Of a stretch of 63,030 bases of DNA, positions 6,038 through 14,755 are shown one piece after another. The stretch lies in the NCBI GenBank assembly GCA_900754285.1, contig CAAECB010000037.1, forward strand, positions 1-63,030. Reading direction: 5' to 3'. The stretch's first letter is position 1; the number at the start of each line of letters is the position of its first letter. The DNA comes from Clostridia bacterium. GTDB taxonomy: Bacteria > Bacillota > Clostridia > TANB77 > CAG-508. The translations under genes and the position numbers were made by a program. The notes under the pieces were generated by a model, which searched no databases, was not told the origin of the DNA, and saw only the letters and a list, made by a program, of their open reading frames with translations.

Positions 6038-6265
6038 ATGGATACTATTGCAAGCCTTTTAACTGATGTTATGGTTGATAGTCTTATTAGCAAATATGCT
6101 AAATTTCATAAAGGAGAAACTGTTCATTGTAAGGCTAATCAACGTGAAGTTGTTATTGCTAATGTTATTTATGATAATAACACTGATGCAATATACTATG
6201 ATATTCGATGTGGTCATTCCCAGTATCATGCGATTCCTGAATACTTATTGACCGCTACAGCCTAA
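6038..6265 (+). CDS. Unknown protein, 75 aa
   Basis: A short protein with an N-terminal helix (IASLLTDVMVDSLISKYAKF) followed by beta-rich sequence: KGETVHCKANQREVVIANVIYDNN and IYYDIRCGH. That resembles a small SH3-like barrel of the type seen in phage accessory proteins, but this is a guess from pattern. It is coupled to the preceding 48-codon gene and followed by a 138-nt regulatory gap. Confidence 0.5.
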   Translation: MDTIASLLTDVMVDSLISKYAKFHKGETVHCKANQREVVIANVIYDNNTDAIYYDIRCGHSQYHAIPEYLLTATA

Positions 6266-6320
6266 ATTTGCCACTTCTTTTGACTTCTGATAGACTTTTA
6301 TATCAATCGTGATAATTTGT

Positions 6321-6348
6321 ATTACTTTTGTGAGAAAGTCCGTCAGAT
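6321..6348 (+). promoter_or_regulatory. Phage-specific promoter-like motif, + strand copy 1
   Basis: Contains GAAAGTCCGTCAGATG (6333-6348), the core of a motif that also lies upstream of the structural operons on the - strand (62329-62357, 45081-45109). The inverse-like sequence CTGATAGACTTTTATATC lies just before it (about 6289-6306). The next gene starts at 6404. Confidence 0.5.
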
Positions 6349-6403
6349 GTCAAATAAATGGCTCATTCTGAATTTTTATATAATATAGAAATAAATAATT
6401 GAT

Positions 6404-6601
6404 ATGAAATGTTTTAAATGTACTAATAAATCTAATAATGTTCTTCTTGTTGCAGCTAATGATATAGAAGAATTAGAACGTGTGATAGAACTTGCTGATG
6501 ATTGTCATGTTTTGAAAAATGATTATCGCGATATGATTATTGAGAGAATAAAAGAGTTGAATTATAATGCTGATAGAGCTACTATAATATTTGAAGTATG
6601 A
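6404..6601 (+). CDS. Small CxxC protein, 65 aa
   Basis: Starts MKCFKCTNKSNNVLLVAANDIEELERVIELADD. The early CxxC pair suggests a half zinc ribbon, and the rest alternates a strand and helices. It is the first gene of a run of small proteins (6404-7655) behind a phage-specific promoter-like motif. The next gene overlaps it by 4 nt. No family is recognised. Confidence 0.5.
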   Translation: MKCFKCTNKSNNVLLVAANDIEELERVIELADDCHVLKNDYRDMIIERIKELNYNADRATIIFEV

Positions 6602-6945
6602 GTAAAAATATAACACTTAGTAAAAATCATGGTCTTAATCCAAGTATGATTAAATGTTTTATTTGTGGTAAACATCATAGTATTGCTTTGTTTGGTAGAC
6701 TTAAAGGAGATACTCAAGCACCTAGAGAAATAGTAGATGGTAGTATATGTCCTGATTGTCAAAAAGTTATTGATGATGGTGGCGTATTTATCATTGAAGT
6801 TGAAAAACAAGAAGCAAATCCATATAGAACAGGAAGATTAGTTGCTATTAAAAAAGAAGCTGTTGCTATTCCTAATAACGGAATCATGCTTTGTCCTAAA
6901 GAAGATTTTGAACAAATGTTTGGTGAACAATTTAAAGATAAATAA
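6598..6945 (+). CDS. Zinc-ribbon protein, 115 aa
   Basis: It has CFICGKHH (about residues 19-26) and CPDCQK (about 51-56), a classical two-pair zinc ribbon, followed by a beta-rich tail (VFIIEVEKQEANPYRTGRLVAIKKEAV). The protein at 24442-24855 has the same order, CYICKKPM then CPECKAKL then a stretch resembling FIKTFEEEDTIRFGSYIFI, so the two are paralogues. Probably a nucleic-acid- or protein-binding accessory protein; the exact role is unknown. The start overlaps the previous stop. Confidence 0.55.
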   Translation: MSKNITLSKNHGLNPSMIKCFICGKHHSIALFGRLKGDTQAPREIVDGSICPDCQKVIDDGGVFIIEVEKQEANPYRTGRLVAIKKEAVAIPNNGIMLCPKEDFEQMFGEQFKDK

Positions 6946-6946
6946 T

Positions 6947-7381
6947 ATGAAATTAATACATTTCTTTAGACTAATACAAATGTCTATATTTCAAAAAGGT
7001 GTTACTATTATGATGTATAATAAGTATTATGGTGATAATATGACTTATAATAATACTTGGTTCTTTTGTCCTCGTGTTGTTTGCAATGATGGGTTTAGTA
7101 TAAGTCTACAAATACATAATGGTAATTATTGTTCTTCTGAAAATGGTTATAGAACTTTAGGTCATACTATGGAAACTGTTGAATTTGGTTTTCCTAATCA
7201 AGATGAAGAACTTCTTAAAGTATATGCAGAATGTCCTGAAGATGTTACTACTACTGTTGGTTTATTACCTATTGATGTTGCTCAACAAATAATTGATAAG
7301 CATGGTGGAATTGATTGGGATAAAACTGTTAGTGTTGAAGAATTTAATAATTTAGTTTATGGTAAAAAAGATAGAAAATGA
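6947..7381 (+). CDS. Unknown protein, 144 aa
   Basis: The frame is open from 6842, but the ATG at 6947 lies directly after the previous stop and gives a normal arrangement, so 144 codons are called. The protein includes WFFCPRVVCNDGFSISLQIHNGNYCSSENGYRTLGHTMETVEFGFP, a beta-rich motif with three cysteines, and then a helical segment with LPIDVAQQIIDKHGGIDW. The family is not recognised by name. It overlaps the next gene by 23 nt. Confidence 0.5.
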   Translation: MKLIHFFRLIQMSIFQKGVTIMMYNKYYGDNMTYNNTWFFCPRVVCNDGFSISLQIHNGNYCSSENGYRTLGHTMETVEFGFPNQDEELLKVYAECPEDVTTTVGLLPIDVAQQIIDKHGGIDWDKTVSVEEFNNLVYGKKDRK

Positions 7382-7655
7382 AAAAGGATTTCTTATTATA
7401 GAATTGACTTTAGATGAAGCAAGAAATAAATGTAAGTTTGGTTATGGTAATAAACTTATTTGTGACCAATGTAATAAACTTATTGAAGATGATAATGAGA
7501 TTATATATTTTATAGCTGTTCTTAATATGGCATTTTGTAAAGAATGTTATGAAGAATTTATTAAAGATGCTGAACATTATGAAGAAGATGAAGATTTTGA
7601 AAAAGAACAGTATAATGTTGTTGCAGAGATGTTAGGACTAGAGTTGGTTGATTAG
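7359..7655 (+). CDS. Acidic zinc-ribbon protein, 98 aa
   Basis: It contains ICDQC (about residue 34) and FCKEC (about residue 59), forming a probable zinc ribbon, followed by a very acidic helix (DAEHYEEDEDFEKEQYNVV). It is the last gene of the 6404-7655 group. The stop codon TAG is followed within 10 nt by a degenerate copy of the interspersed repeat (7662-7680) and then by a terminator. Function unknown. Confidence 0.5.
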   Translation: MVKKIENEKGFLIIELTLDEARNKCKFGYGNKLICDQCNKLIEDDNEIIYFIAVLNMAFCKECYEEFIKDAEHYEEDEDFEKEQYNVVAEMLGLELVD

Positions 7656-7661
7656 TCTAAC

Positions 7662-7680
7662 ATTCCTCTACGGGGGAGAT
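7662..7680 (+). repeat. Interspersed repeat, forward, non-coding, degenerate
   Basis: ATTCCTCTACGGGGGAGAT with GGGGGAG replacing GGGCAAG, between a stop codon and a terminator. Confidence 0.75.
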
Positions 7681-7685
7681 TTTGT

Positions 7686-7717
7686 AGCAGAAGTAACTAG
7701 TGTTGCTTCTGCTTTTA
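7686..7717 (+). terminator. Rho-independent terminator
   Basis: AGCAGAAG (7686-7693) pairs with CTTCTGCT (7706-7713), followed by TTTATTA. Confidence 0.75.
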
Positions 7718-7753
7718 TTAATATTATTGTTTAATTTAAAACTTATGTAAAGT

Positions 7754-8044
7754 ATGGCAAAAAATTATGATGAAGTAAGTGTTATCAAAGCACTGAAAGC
7801 AATTAATGGAATTAAAATTGTAACTAATGACAAAACTGTTAGAATTAGTAAAGGTGTGAGAATGAGTAATTCTATATCTGGAAAAATTGATTACTTATGT
7901 AATTATAAAGGATATACAAGAATTATGACAAATGATGAAGTGGTTGAAGTTCAGGATAGCTTGCCCGTAAAGGATAGAAAGGAAAACAAACGTACTATGA
8001 AACAAGCTATAATGACTAATAGTAAGAAACAATATAAGAGATAA
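7754..8044 (+). CDS. Unknown protein, 96 aa, with a repeat insertion
   Basis: A basic protein with a helix-strand N-terminus (VIKALKAINGIKIVTNDKTVRISKGVRM) and a lysine-rich tail. A reverse copy of the interspersed repeat (7957-7975) encodes DSLPVKD near residue 71, splitting the folded part from the basic tail. It is preceded by the 18-nt leader also found before the gene at 5889. Function unknown. Confidence 0.5.
   Translation: MAKNYDEVSVIKALKAINGIKIVTNDKTVRISKGVRMSNSISGKIDYLCNYKGYTRIMTNDEVVEVQDSLPVKDRKENKRTMKQAIMTNSKKQYKR
7957..7975 (-). repeat. Interspersed repeat, reverse, coding
   Basis: TAGCTTGCCCGTAAAGGAT; encodes SLPVKD. Confidence 0.85.
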
Positions 8045-8048
8045 TGTT

Positions 8049-8471
8049 ATGGTAACTTTTAATTTCTCTTTATCTGCTATTAAGAAAAAAGAGAAAAGTA
8101 AACCTAAGACAAATGTAGTAGAAACTATTGAAGGTGTCATCGCTATTGTTAATAACGAATATAAGTTAAAAGCAAATGATGTTTTATATGATATTGATGA
8201 AAATAGTATTTCTACTAAAGGAAAACGAATTATTTATACTCGAAGATTAGATGAAAATGGTCATAGAATAAAGATAATTCGTAATGGTGAAGATACGGTT
8301 GATGTTGGAACAAAACATTATACTAGTATTGCTATTGGGTTAAAAGTTAAAGCTAATATTTGTTTTATTAATAATAAAAGAATATGTGCTATAACTAAAG
8401 TTTATCATGATACATTATTAAATGATATAGATATAGATACAATAAAAGAAGTATTTTTTGAATATGATTAG
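8049..8471 (+). CDS. Unknown beta-rich protein, 140 aa
   Basis: The N-terminal stretch MVTFNFSLSAIKKKEKSK is followed by a beta-rich domain (GVIAIVNNEYKLKANDVLYDIDENSI, RIIYTRRLDENGHRIKIIRNGEDTVDVG). The opening residues resemble those of the intron endonuclease at 9218 (MVTFNFTINKKK), perhaps a shared leader. It overlaps the helicase gene by 14 nt, suggesting coupling to replication, but I do not recognise the family. Confidence 0.5.
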   Translation: MVTFNFSLSAIKKKEKSKPKTNVVETIEGVIAIVNNEYKLKANDVLYDIDENSISTKGKRIIYTRRLDENGHRIKIIRNGEDTVDVGTKHYTSIAIGLKVKANICFINNKRICAITKVYHDTLLNDIDIDTIKEVFFEYD

Positions 8472-8940
8472 TTTAGACCAAAAAGCTATTAAACCTAATT
8501 TTACTCCTAGTCAAGAAAAAGCTGTCGATAATATAATAAGTTTTATAGCTGAAGATTTTAATAAACTTAAAAATGTTCAAGCATTATCTGGCGCAGCAGG
8601 GTGTGGTAAAACTTTTGTTACAAATTATATAATTGAGCATAGTAAATATGGTTCAAGTATGTTTTATCTTGCTGCTCCAACACATAAAGCTTGTCGTATA
8701 TTGTCTAATGCTACAGGAGGTAGAAAAGTAACTACTATACAAGCTGCTTTTGGGTTTAGAATTGATACTAATATTGAAGATTTTGACCCTAATTTGCCTG
8801 CTTTTAAACCTATTGGTCCGCCTAAAGTTGCTAATGTAAAAGTTCTTATTGTTGATGAAGCTAGTATGCTTAATAAAGCATTAGTTACTTATATTAATAA
8901 ATATTGCGCTGATAGAAAAATTAAAGTTCTTTACATCGGT
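8458..8940 (+). CDS. SF1B DNA helicase (Dda/RecD-like), exon 1
   Basis: The first 161 codons of a helicase interrupted by a group I intron. Motifs are in order: Q-like FTPSQEKAV, Walker A GAAGCGKT (residues 45-52), motif Ia LAAPTHKA, Walker B LIVDEAS, and the start of motif III, KVLYIG. The exon ends in GGT exactly where the 3' exon resumes with GAT GCA AAT CAG, restoring the motif III sequence GDANQLSPV. The enzyme should unwind DNA 5' to 3' at the replication fork, like phage T4 Dda. Without splicing, translation stops one codon into the intron (GAATAG). Confidence 0.88.
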
Positions 8941-10164
8941 GAATAGCATTGCCGATATAAAATTCTTCTAATTGCTGGAAACTCGTGAAGTTATTAGTGC
9001 TACAACATAAGATGAAAATCTAAGTGTGAATGCTTGAAAAACTAATAATATATGACAATCAGCAGCTAAGGTTCTAAGTAATAATGTGAATTATGAAATG
9101 AACAAAGTTCATCGACTATCCCGAAAGGGAGTAGATTTTTTAAAAATCGAAACGGAGAAAGTTGCAAATTATCAATTTTCGCCATATATTTGTAATGAAC
9201 TTTTAAATTATAAATATATGGTTACATTTAATTTTACAATTAACAAAAAGAAAAGGAATATTAATAGCGTTAAAGATATTCCTAGTAAGTATGATTATTC
9301 TTTTAAAGATTTAGAAAGAATTTGTGTTTATCTTCATTATTATAATGATGAAGAACTACCATTTTATGTAGGTCAAGGTACTATTAGTAGAGCATTTAAT
9401 TTTAATAATAGAAATAATCTTTGGAAAAATAAAGTTAAAGATGTTTCTAAAGTTAAAGTAGTTATAAATAAAATAGATATATCTATTGAAGATAGTATAA
9501 CTATAGAAAAAGAATTAATAGCTAAATACAAATGTATTGAAAATGGTGGTTGTTTAGTTAATGGAAATGAAGGTGATACTTGTATTGGGAAAAAAGGAAA
9601 TGAAAATTATTTTTATAACAAACATTTTATTGGTAAAGAAAATGGTAATTATGGAAATAAATATGAACTTAATCCTAATTCAAAACCTGTTTTACAAATA
9701 GATATTTTAGGTAATATTGTTAAAGAATGGGCATCAGCTACAGAAGCGGAAGAAATTGGGCATTTTTACGCTGGATGTATAGCTGATTGTTGTTCAGGAA
9801 AAAGAAATATTCATAAAGGCTATCAATGGATTTATAAAAATAATTATGATACTGATAAAAATTATGAATATATGCCAGGTAAAACTAATAATAGAATTTA
9901 TATTGGTATTTCTTTAGCTATAACAAATAATGATGAACATGAATTTAGAATATTTTATGGTTCACAAGACCTTAGAGATAATGGCTTTACACCTAAAAAT
10001 GTCAGTCAAGTTATAAACGGTACAAAAAAGAGTCATAAAGGATATGTTTTTGTTGATTTTTTTAAACTTGATAAAAAATATAAAGAACAATTTTTACCTT
10101 ATATAGATATTGATAATGCAACTAAGATATAGTCAGGCTTATAATGAAAGTTATAAGATTATTG
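8941..10164 (+). ncRNA. Group I intron with internal endonuclease gene
   Basis: Conserved group I core elements are visible: P (AATTGCTGGAAACTC, 8970-8984), Q (GACAATCAGCAGCTAAG, 9054-9070), R (GTTCATCGACTATCC, 9107-9121) and S (AAGATATAGTCAGG, 10124-10137). The 5' exon ends ATCGGT and pairs with GCCGAT in the intron through the typical U-G pair at the splice site. The intron ends in G before GATGCA. Splicing joins 8940 to 10165 in frame and rebuilds helicase motif III. The endonuclease gene sits between R and S. Confidence 0.9.
9218..10132 (+). CDS. GIY-YIG homing endonuclease inside the helicase intron, 304 aa
   Basis: The N-terminal GIY-YIG-type core is seen as ICVYLHYYNDEELPFYVGQG, with an arginine soon after (SRAFNFNNR), then a linker with GKKGNENYFYNKHFIGKENGNYGNK, and two NUMOD-like DNA-binding units (VLQIDILGNIVKEWASATEA to KGYQWIY; FYGSQDLRDNGFTPKNVSQVI to KGYVF). 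The start at 9218 is preferred because earlier codons overlap the intron core. The stop codon TAG lies inside intron element S. It should cut an intronless helicase allele and spread the intron (known for the family). Confidence 0.8.
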   Translation: MVTFNFTINKKKRNINSVKDIPSKYDYSFKDLERICVYLHYYNDEELPFYVGQGTISRAFNFNNRNNLWKNKVKDVSKVKVVINKIDISIEDSITIEKELIAKYKCIENGGCLVNGNEGDTCIGKKGNENYFYNKHFIGKENGNYGNKYELNPNSKPVLQIDILGNIVKEWASATEAEEIGHFYAGCIADCCSGKRNIHKGYQWIYKNNYDTDKNYEYMPGKTNNRIYIGISLAITNNDEHEFRIFYGSQDLRDNGFTPKNVSQVINGTKKSHKGYVFVDFFKLDKKYKEQFLPYIDIDNATKI

Positions 10165-11121
10165 GATGCAAATCAGCTTAGTCCTGTAAATGAGAAAGTT
10201 AGTACTGCTTTTAAAAATGCTTATAAGACTAGCGAACTTAAAGAAATTGTACGACAAGAAAAAGATAATCCTGTTACTGAATTGTTGGCAATGCTACGTG
10301 ATGATATAAAACATAGAACATTTAATTTTCTTAGTTATATTTATAAAAACAGAGAAAATATAAATGGTGATGTTGGATATAAAGTATATAATCGACAAGA
10401 ATTTACAAATGTTGTTATGAATAGATTTTCTGATGAAAATTTTGCAACAAATGTTGATTTGTATCGTATGGTAGCATATACTAATAATGCTGTATCTTAT
10501 TGGAATAAAGTTATTCGTCAAACTATTGTTCGAAATGCTGATAAGACTATAATTAATAGAAATGATTTGATAATGTCTTATACAACTATTGTTGATGATT
10601 TTAATGATATTATTATTAATAATAGTGAAGAATATATTATTAAAGACATAGTTAATTATGAAGATGAAACTTATAATTTTAAAGGTTTTATGATAAGGTT
10701 TCAAGCTATACATGGTGGAGCTGTTACTAAGCCTTTATTTGTTATAAATCATTTTGATGCTTATACATTGAAAACATATTGTGATGAGGTAAATTATCTT
10801 ATTAATAAAGCAAAAAATGCTGATATTAAAACTCGTTCTAGTTGTTGGAAGAAATATTATGAGTTTAAGAGAAAGTATCTTTTGCTTGAAAATGTAGTTG
10901 ATTATACAGGTAAGATTATTATTTCAAGAGATATAGATTATGGATTTGCTTTAACAAGTCATCGAAGCCAAGGTAGTACTTATGATAATGTATTTGTTGA
11001 TATAAATGATATGTGTTATGATAAAAATGGTAATGCTTATAGTAATGTAGATGATTTGTTAAGACGATTGTATGTAGCTTGTAGTAGATGTAAGAATAAA
11101 TTGTATATATGTTATGGATAA
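10165..11121 (+). CDS. SF1B DNA helicase (Dda/RecD-like), exon 2
   Basis: These 318 codons complete a 479-residue helicase. They start with DANQLSPV (motif III), and later contain ELKEIVRQEKDNP (motif IV region), ALTSHRSQGSTYDNVFVD (motif V, the glutamine and glycine of the SF1 signature) and RRLYVACSRCKNKLYIC (motif VI, VA-x-SR). No residue is missing across the splice junction. A start at the ATG at 10144 lies inside the intron and would not give a functional helicase. The gene overlaps the next by 8 nt. Confidence 0.88.
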   Translation, partial: DANQLSPVNEKVSTAFKNAYKTSELKEIVRQEKDNPVTELLAMLRDDIKHRTFNFLSYIYKNRENINGDVGYKVYNRQEFTNVVMNRFSDENFATNVDLYRMVAYTNNAVSYWNKVIRQTIVRNADKTIINRNDLIMSYTTIVDDFNDIIINNSEEYIIKDIVNYEDETYNFKGFMIRFQAIHGGAVTKPLFVINHFDAYTLKTYCDEVNYLINKAKNADIKTRSSCWKKYYEFKRKYLLLENVVDYTGKIIISRDIDYGFALTSHRSQGSTYDNVFVDINDMCYDKNGNAYSNVDDLLRRLYVACSRCKNKLYICYG

Positions 11122-11362
11122 TATAGAATTTGTAAAAAATAATCTTGGTAAAGAATGTCATATAAATGAATTTGCAGATAAAGGAATGATTGTTGGTTAT
11201 CGCAATACTGAATATGTTATTATAGGATTTTATAATTATGTCACAGACAGATGGATGACTGACCCTTATAATGATAATTATGAAGGTGATAAATTTATTA
11301 TTCAATCTGCTATGTTTAAAACTTATTATTATGTGAGACCATCAAATATTAAAATATTATGA
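11114..11362 (+). CDS. Unknown small protein, 82 aa (tandem paralogue 1)
   Basis: It begins MDNIEFVKNNLGKECHINEFADKGMIVGYRNTEYVIIGFYNY and shares its plan with the next gene product (helix, LGK, MIVG, strand, IIG-x-YN). The two look like tandem duplicates of a small beta domain common in phages of Bacteroidales. It overlaps both the helicase (8 nt) and the next gene (ATGA). Function is not known. Confidence 0.5.
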   Translation: MDNIEFVKNNLGKECHINEFADKGMIVGYRNTEYVIIGFYNYVTDRWMTDPYNDNYEGDKFIIQSAMFKTYYYVRPSNIKIL

Positions 11363-11598
11363 CGGCTGAAGAATTTATAAAGAAACATCTCGGTAAAACT
11401 TATAAAAATGAATCGGATGAAGAAGTTATGATTGTTGGTATATCAGAAAATGATATAATAATAGGCAGATATAACAATACAGGTTGGGATATTGTTAATA
11501 GTTATGATGATATTAGAATTAATTCTCCTATGATTGAAAGTTATAATTATTTATGGTGCGGTGAACTTTATATTGTAGATAAATTATTATCATTATAA
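11359..11598 (+). CDS. Unknown small protein, 79 aa (tandem paralogue 2)
   Basis: Begins MTAEEFIKKHLGKTYKNESDEEVMIVGISENDIIIGRYNN and matches the preceding protein in length and pattern (EEFIKKHLGK with IEFVKNNLGK; VMIVG with GMIVG). Start and stop overlap its neighbours by 1-4 nt, consistent with translational coupling within the replication operon. Function not known. Confidence 0.5.
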   Translation: MTAEEFIKKHLGKTYKNESDEEVMIVGISENDIIIGRYNNTGWDIVNSYDDIRINSPMIESYNYLWCGELYIVDKLLSL

Positions 11599-12128
11599 TG
11601 TTTTATATGACTGTTGATACTTGTATTCATTGTCAGTATTGTATAAATAGAATGTTTAATATTGGTCGTACTATTGATATTGGCATAGGATGTATAACTT
11701 CTGATATTGTTATTCTTTTACCTATGTATGGTAATAAGAATTTTCGTAATAAATTATTAGAAGATTTAAAAGCTATTTGGCTTGAATATACAGGACGAAA
11801 TATGCTTGAACAATGTTACATTACGTATAATATTAAATGTTCTACTTATAATTGTTCATACAAACTTTATGAGAATAGTATGAGTAATTGTCGCAATATA
11901 TTGAATGAAGAACTTATGAGAGTTCCTTATAGATATATGATTGTGATTAATAGTACTCGTACTATTTTTCCTAATGGTTGTTCTAATAAGATTATCAATT
12001 ATGGAAAATATTGTTTTTACAATATAAAGTTTTCATTTGATAAATATAATGAAGCTGAGGTAAAGAAAGCTATAAAAACAGATTTTGTTAATGCTATAAA
12101 ATATTATAATATGAGAAGATATGTATGA
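11598..12128 (+). CDS. Uracil-DNA-glycosylase-like Fe-S protein, 176 aa, probably inactive
   Basis: Cysteines are arranged as in family 4/5 uracil-DNA glycosylases with a 4Fe-4S cluster: C9-x2-C12 (also C15), then C81 in YITYNIKC and C98 in NSMSNC, 16 residues later. YITYNIKC corresponds to the family's YITNVVKC, and RVPYRYMIVINSTRTIF to the strand before the catalytic histidine region. The usual catalytic GExPG motif is replaced by LLPMYGN, so glycosylase activity is doubtful. It overlaps the DNA polymerase gene by 4 nt, so a polymerase accessory role is plausible. Assignment is by pattern only. Confidence 0.5.
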   Translation: MFYMTVDTCIHCQYCINRMFNIGRTIDIGIGCITSDIVILLPMYGNKNFRNKLLEDLKAIWLEYTGRNMLEQCYITYNIKCSTYNCSYKLYENSMSNCRNILNEELMRVPYRYMIVINSTRTIFPNGCSNKIINYGKYCFYNIKFSFDKYNEAEVKKAIKTDFVNAIKYYNMRRYV

Positions 12129-13389
12129 TAAGAATAGAATGTTATGATGTGGAAGTACTTCCTAACTTTTTTTCGATAACATTTATTGATTTAGCTAGTT
12201 ATCTTGATACTTTTAAAGATGTTGTAGATAGTAAAGGAAAAGCAATTCCTATTGTTCAAAAAATATCTGTTAAAGAATTATTACAAAGACTTGATGTTGT
12301 AAAATGTAAACAATTTTATATTACAGATACAGATGATAGTCAATTATTCTCAATGGTTGAATATATTAATGGATTTAAAGCTAATGAACTTTATCCTCGT
12401 AGTGATTTATATGGTTATAATAGTCAAAGCTATGATAATCTTATGATTGCTGCTTTATTAATGTATTTTGGTCAAACAGATACTACAAAAGAACTTATTA
12501 CAAGGCTTTATGAAACATCAAAAAAGATAATTGAATTACAAGATAATAAAGATGGTGCTAAAAATGATTTTCTATTAAGAAGTTTAAGAAAATATCCATT
12601 GCCGTTTAAAGGTGTAGATGTAATGAAAGTGTTTGCTTTGAATAAAGCTGGAACTATTGTTGATAGTAAAACTGGAGAAAAGAAATATATTCCAAAAGGC
12701 TTAAAACAAACTAGTATAAATCTACAATGGTATGAACTTCTTGAATACGAATTACCTGATATATGTGATAAAGATTATCACTATTATGCAAAAGATACAA
12801 GATATAAAGGTTATGATTATAAAAAGCTCACCAATGTAATTGATAAATGGGATAGATATATAATAGATGAATATATTCCAGATATGATGCATTATAATAA
12901 AAATGATGTATTTATTGTTTGTGAAATTGTTCGTCTTAATCCTAATGAAATTAAATCTCGATATGCTGTTTCTGCTTCTTATAAAGTAGATGTTCTTAAT
13001 AGTAGTCGTAGTAATATGGCTAATGTTTTATTTCAAAAGTTTTATACTAAATATAGTGGTATTCCATATGAGAAATGGAAAGATGGAAGAACTAAAAGAA
13101 CTGCTATGAATTTAGGTAAGATTATATTTGATTGTGTTGAATTTAAAACTCCACAGTTACAAGAACTACTTAAAGAAATAAAAAAGACTACATTATATAG
13201 AGTTAGCAAAGATGCTTTTGAGAAAGAAGTTATTATTGGTGATGTTAATTATACTCTAGCTACAGGTGGACTTCATAGTAAAGATAGACCAATGGAAATA
13301 TGGAGTACTACTGAATGGGATATATCTAGCAATTCCTCTACGGGCAAGCTACAAAGAGATAATGCTTTTACAATTTATCATTTTGACAT
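12125..13389 (+). CDS. Family B DNA polymerase, exon 1 (exonuclease domain)
   Basis: 421 codons plus two bases. The 3'-5' exonuclease motifs are visible: ExoI YDVEVLP (residues 6-12), ExoII GYNSQSYDNLM (about 99-109), ExoIII HYNKNDVFIVCEI (about 257-269). The exon ends in GACAT inside polymerase motif A; joining to CGCG at 13711 gives HFDIASYYPSIM (residues 419-430) with the catalytic Asp421. A forward copy of the interspersed repeat (13332-13354) encodes SSTGKLQ about 14 residues before motif A. The unspliced reading would stop after ISDAVS. Confidence 0.9.
13332..13354 (+). repeat. Interspersed repeat, forward, inside DNA polymerase
   Basis: Full consensus; encodes SSTGKLQ, 35 nt before the intron splice site. 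Confidence 0.9.
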
Positions 13390-13710
13390 AAGTGACGCAG
13401 TGTCGTAATCTCGTGAATTGCTGGAAACTCCTAAAGCTGTTATTACTAAAACAGAAGATGAAAATCTAAATGGCAATAGTTACGAAAGTAGAAAAGAAAT
13501 AACAGATGATATATGGAATAATATTCCTAAGTATCGTAATAATGGACAATCAGCAGCTAAGACTACTCATTATATTGTGAAATATAATAATAGTAAAGTT
13601 CATCGACTATCCGAAAGGAGTACACATTATTAATAAATGTGGAAGTGCGAGAAATCTTGTTATAAGATTAAGATATAGTCAGGTTCATAGTGAAAGCTAT
13701 GATGTTAATG
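13390..13710 (+). ncRNA. Minimal group I intron in the DNA polymerase gene
   Basis: 321 nt with the same core as the helicase intron: P (13415-13430), Q (GACAATCAGCAGCTAAG, 13545-13561), R (GTTCATCGACTATCC, 13598-13612), S (AAGATATAGTCAGG, 13670-13683). Exon GACAT pairs with intron GTGTC (13401-13405), including the U-G pair at the splice site, and the intron ends in G. Splicing restores motif A of the polymerase and an uninterrupted 769-residue protein. The intron lacks an endonuclease gene; the 71-codon frame within it is not a recognisable protein. Confidence 0.9.
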
Positions 13711-14755
13711 CGCGTCGTATTATCCTAGTATTATGGCTGCATATAGTGTTGCTCCTGCTCATATGATTGAGAGTGCATTTCGTAATCTAATACAATGGAT
13801 GAAAGATACTCGTGTTACTGTTAAGCATAGCGAAGAAGCTATAATTGATGGTATTCCTAAAGATGTGCTTGCACTTGTATTAAAAATTGTCATTAATAGT
13901 ATATATGGTAAATTTGGAGATGAAAATAGTCCACTTTATGATAGACTTGCTACTCTTCGAGTTACTATAAATGGTCAATTAATGATGCTTATGCTTTGTG
14001 AAGAACTTGAACTTAATAATATACATATTATATCTGCTAATACAGATGGTATTATGGTAAAAGTTTATGAAAAAGATAAAGCATTGTTTAATGATATAAC
14101 AACTAGATGGCAACAAAAAACTAAAATGGAAGCAGATAGTGATATTCTTCATTGTCTTATAGCTAGCAATGTAAATAATTATTTAGCCTTATTTAGAGAA
14201 GAAAAGAAAGAAGTTAGAAAGTTAAAGACAGAATTTAAAGGAGCAATGAACCCAGATATGTATCGTATTGACTTACAAAAAGGATATGATAAACCTATTG
14301 TTGCTAAAGCTGTTTATGAATATTTCATTAATAAAGTTCCTATAATGGAAACTCTTCAAAAAGCTACTAATATTCTTGATTTTTGTATGACTCAAAATGT
14401 TGGTAGACAATTTCATGTTGAAGAAACAAAAGTTGTTAATGGAATACTTACAAAAATAGTTTGTCAGCGATATGTTAGATTTTATATTAGTAATGATGGA
14501 TATACAATAGAAAAAGTTCATAATATTACTAATAGTAGGTCAAGAATGGCAGCTGGAGTTAAAGTTTGTGTTGTAAATACTTTAGATGATACTGATATTA
14601 GTTTAAGAAATATTGATTTTAAATATTATTATAATGAATGTATGAAATTAATAGACCCGATTAAGTTAGGTATTACTCCTAAAGGTAAAGGAAAGAGTAA
14701 AATTCGTAAATTTAGTGGAATGTACAATACTTTATTTGATGATGTAGATGAATAA
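13711..14755 (+). CDS. Family B DNA polymerase, exon 2 (palm and thumb)
   Basis: Completes the 769-residue polymerase. Motif A finishes with ASYYPSIM, motif B is KIVINSIYGKFGD (from residue 480), and motif C is ANTDGIMV (Asp534), the family B DTD core with asparagine in the first position, as in some phage polymerases. The rest is thumb, with a basic region rich in Lys/Arg. Such a polymerase is the replicase in many crAss-like phages (established). It overlaps the next gene by 8 nt. Confidence 0.9.

Noticed and set aside
13418..13633. 71-codon frame inside the polymerase intron
   Set aside because: It runs through the conserved intron core P, Q and R and shows no endonuclease motif.
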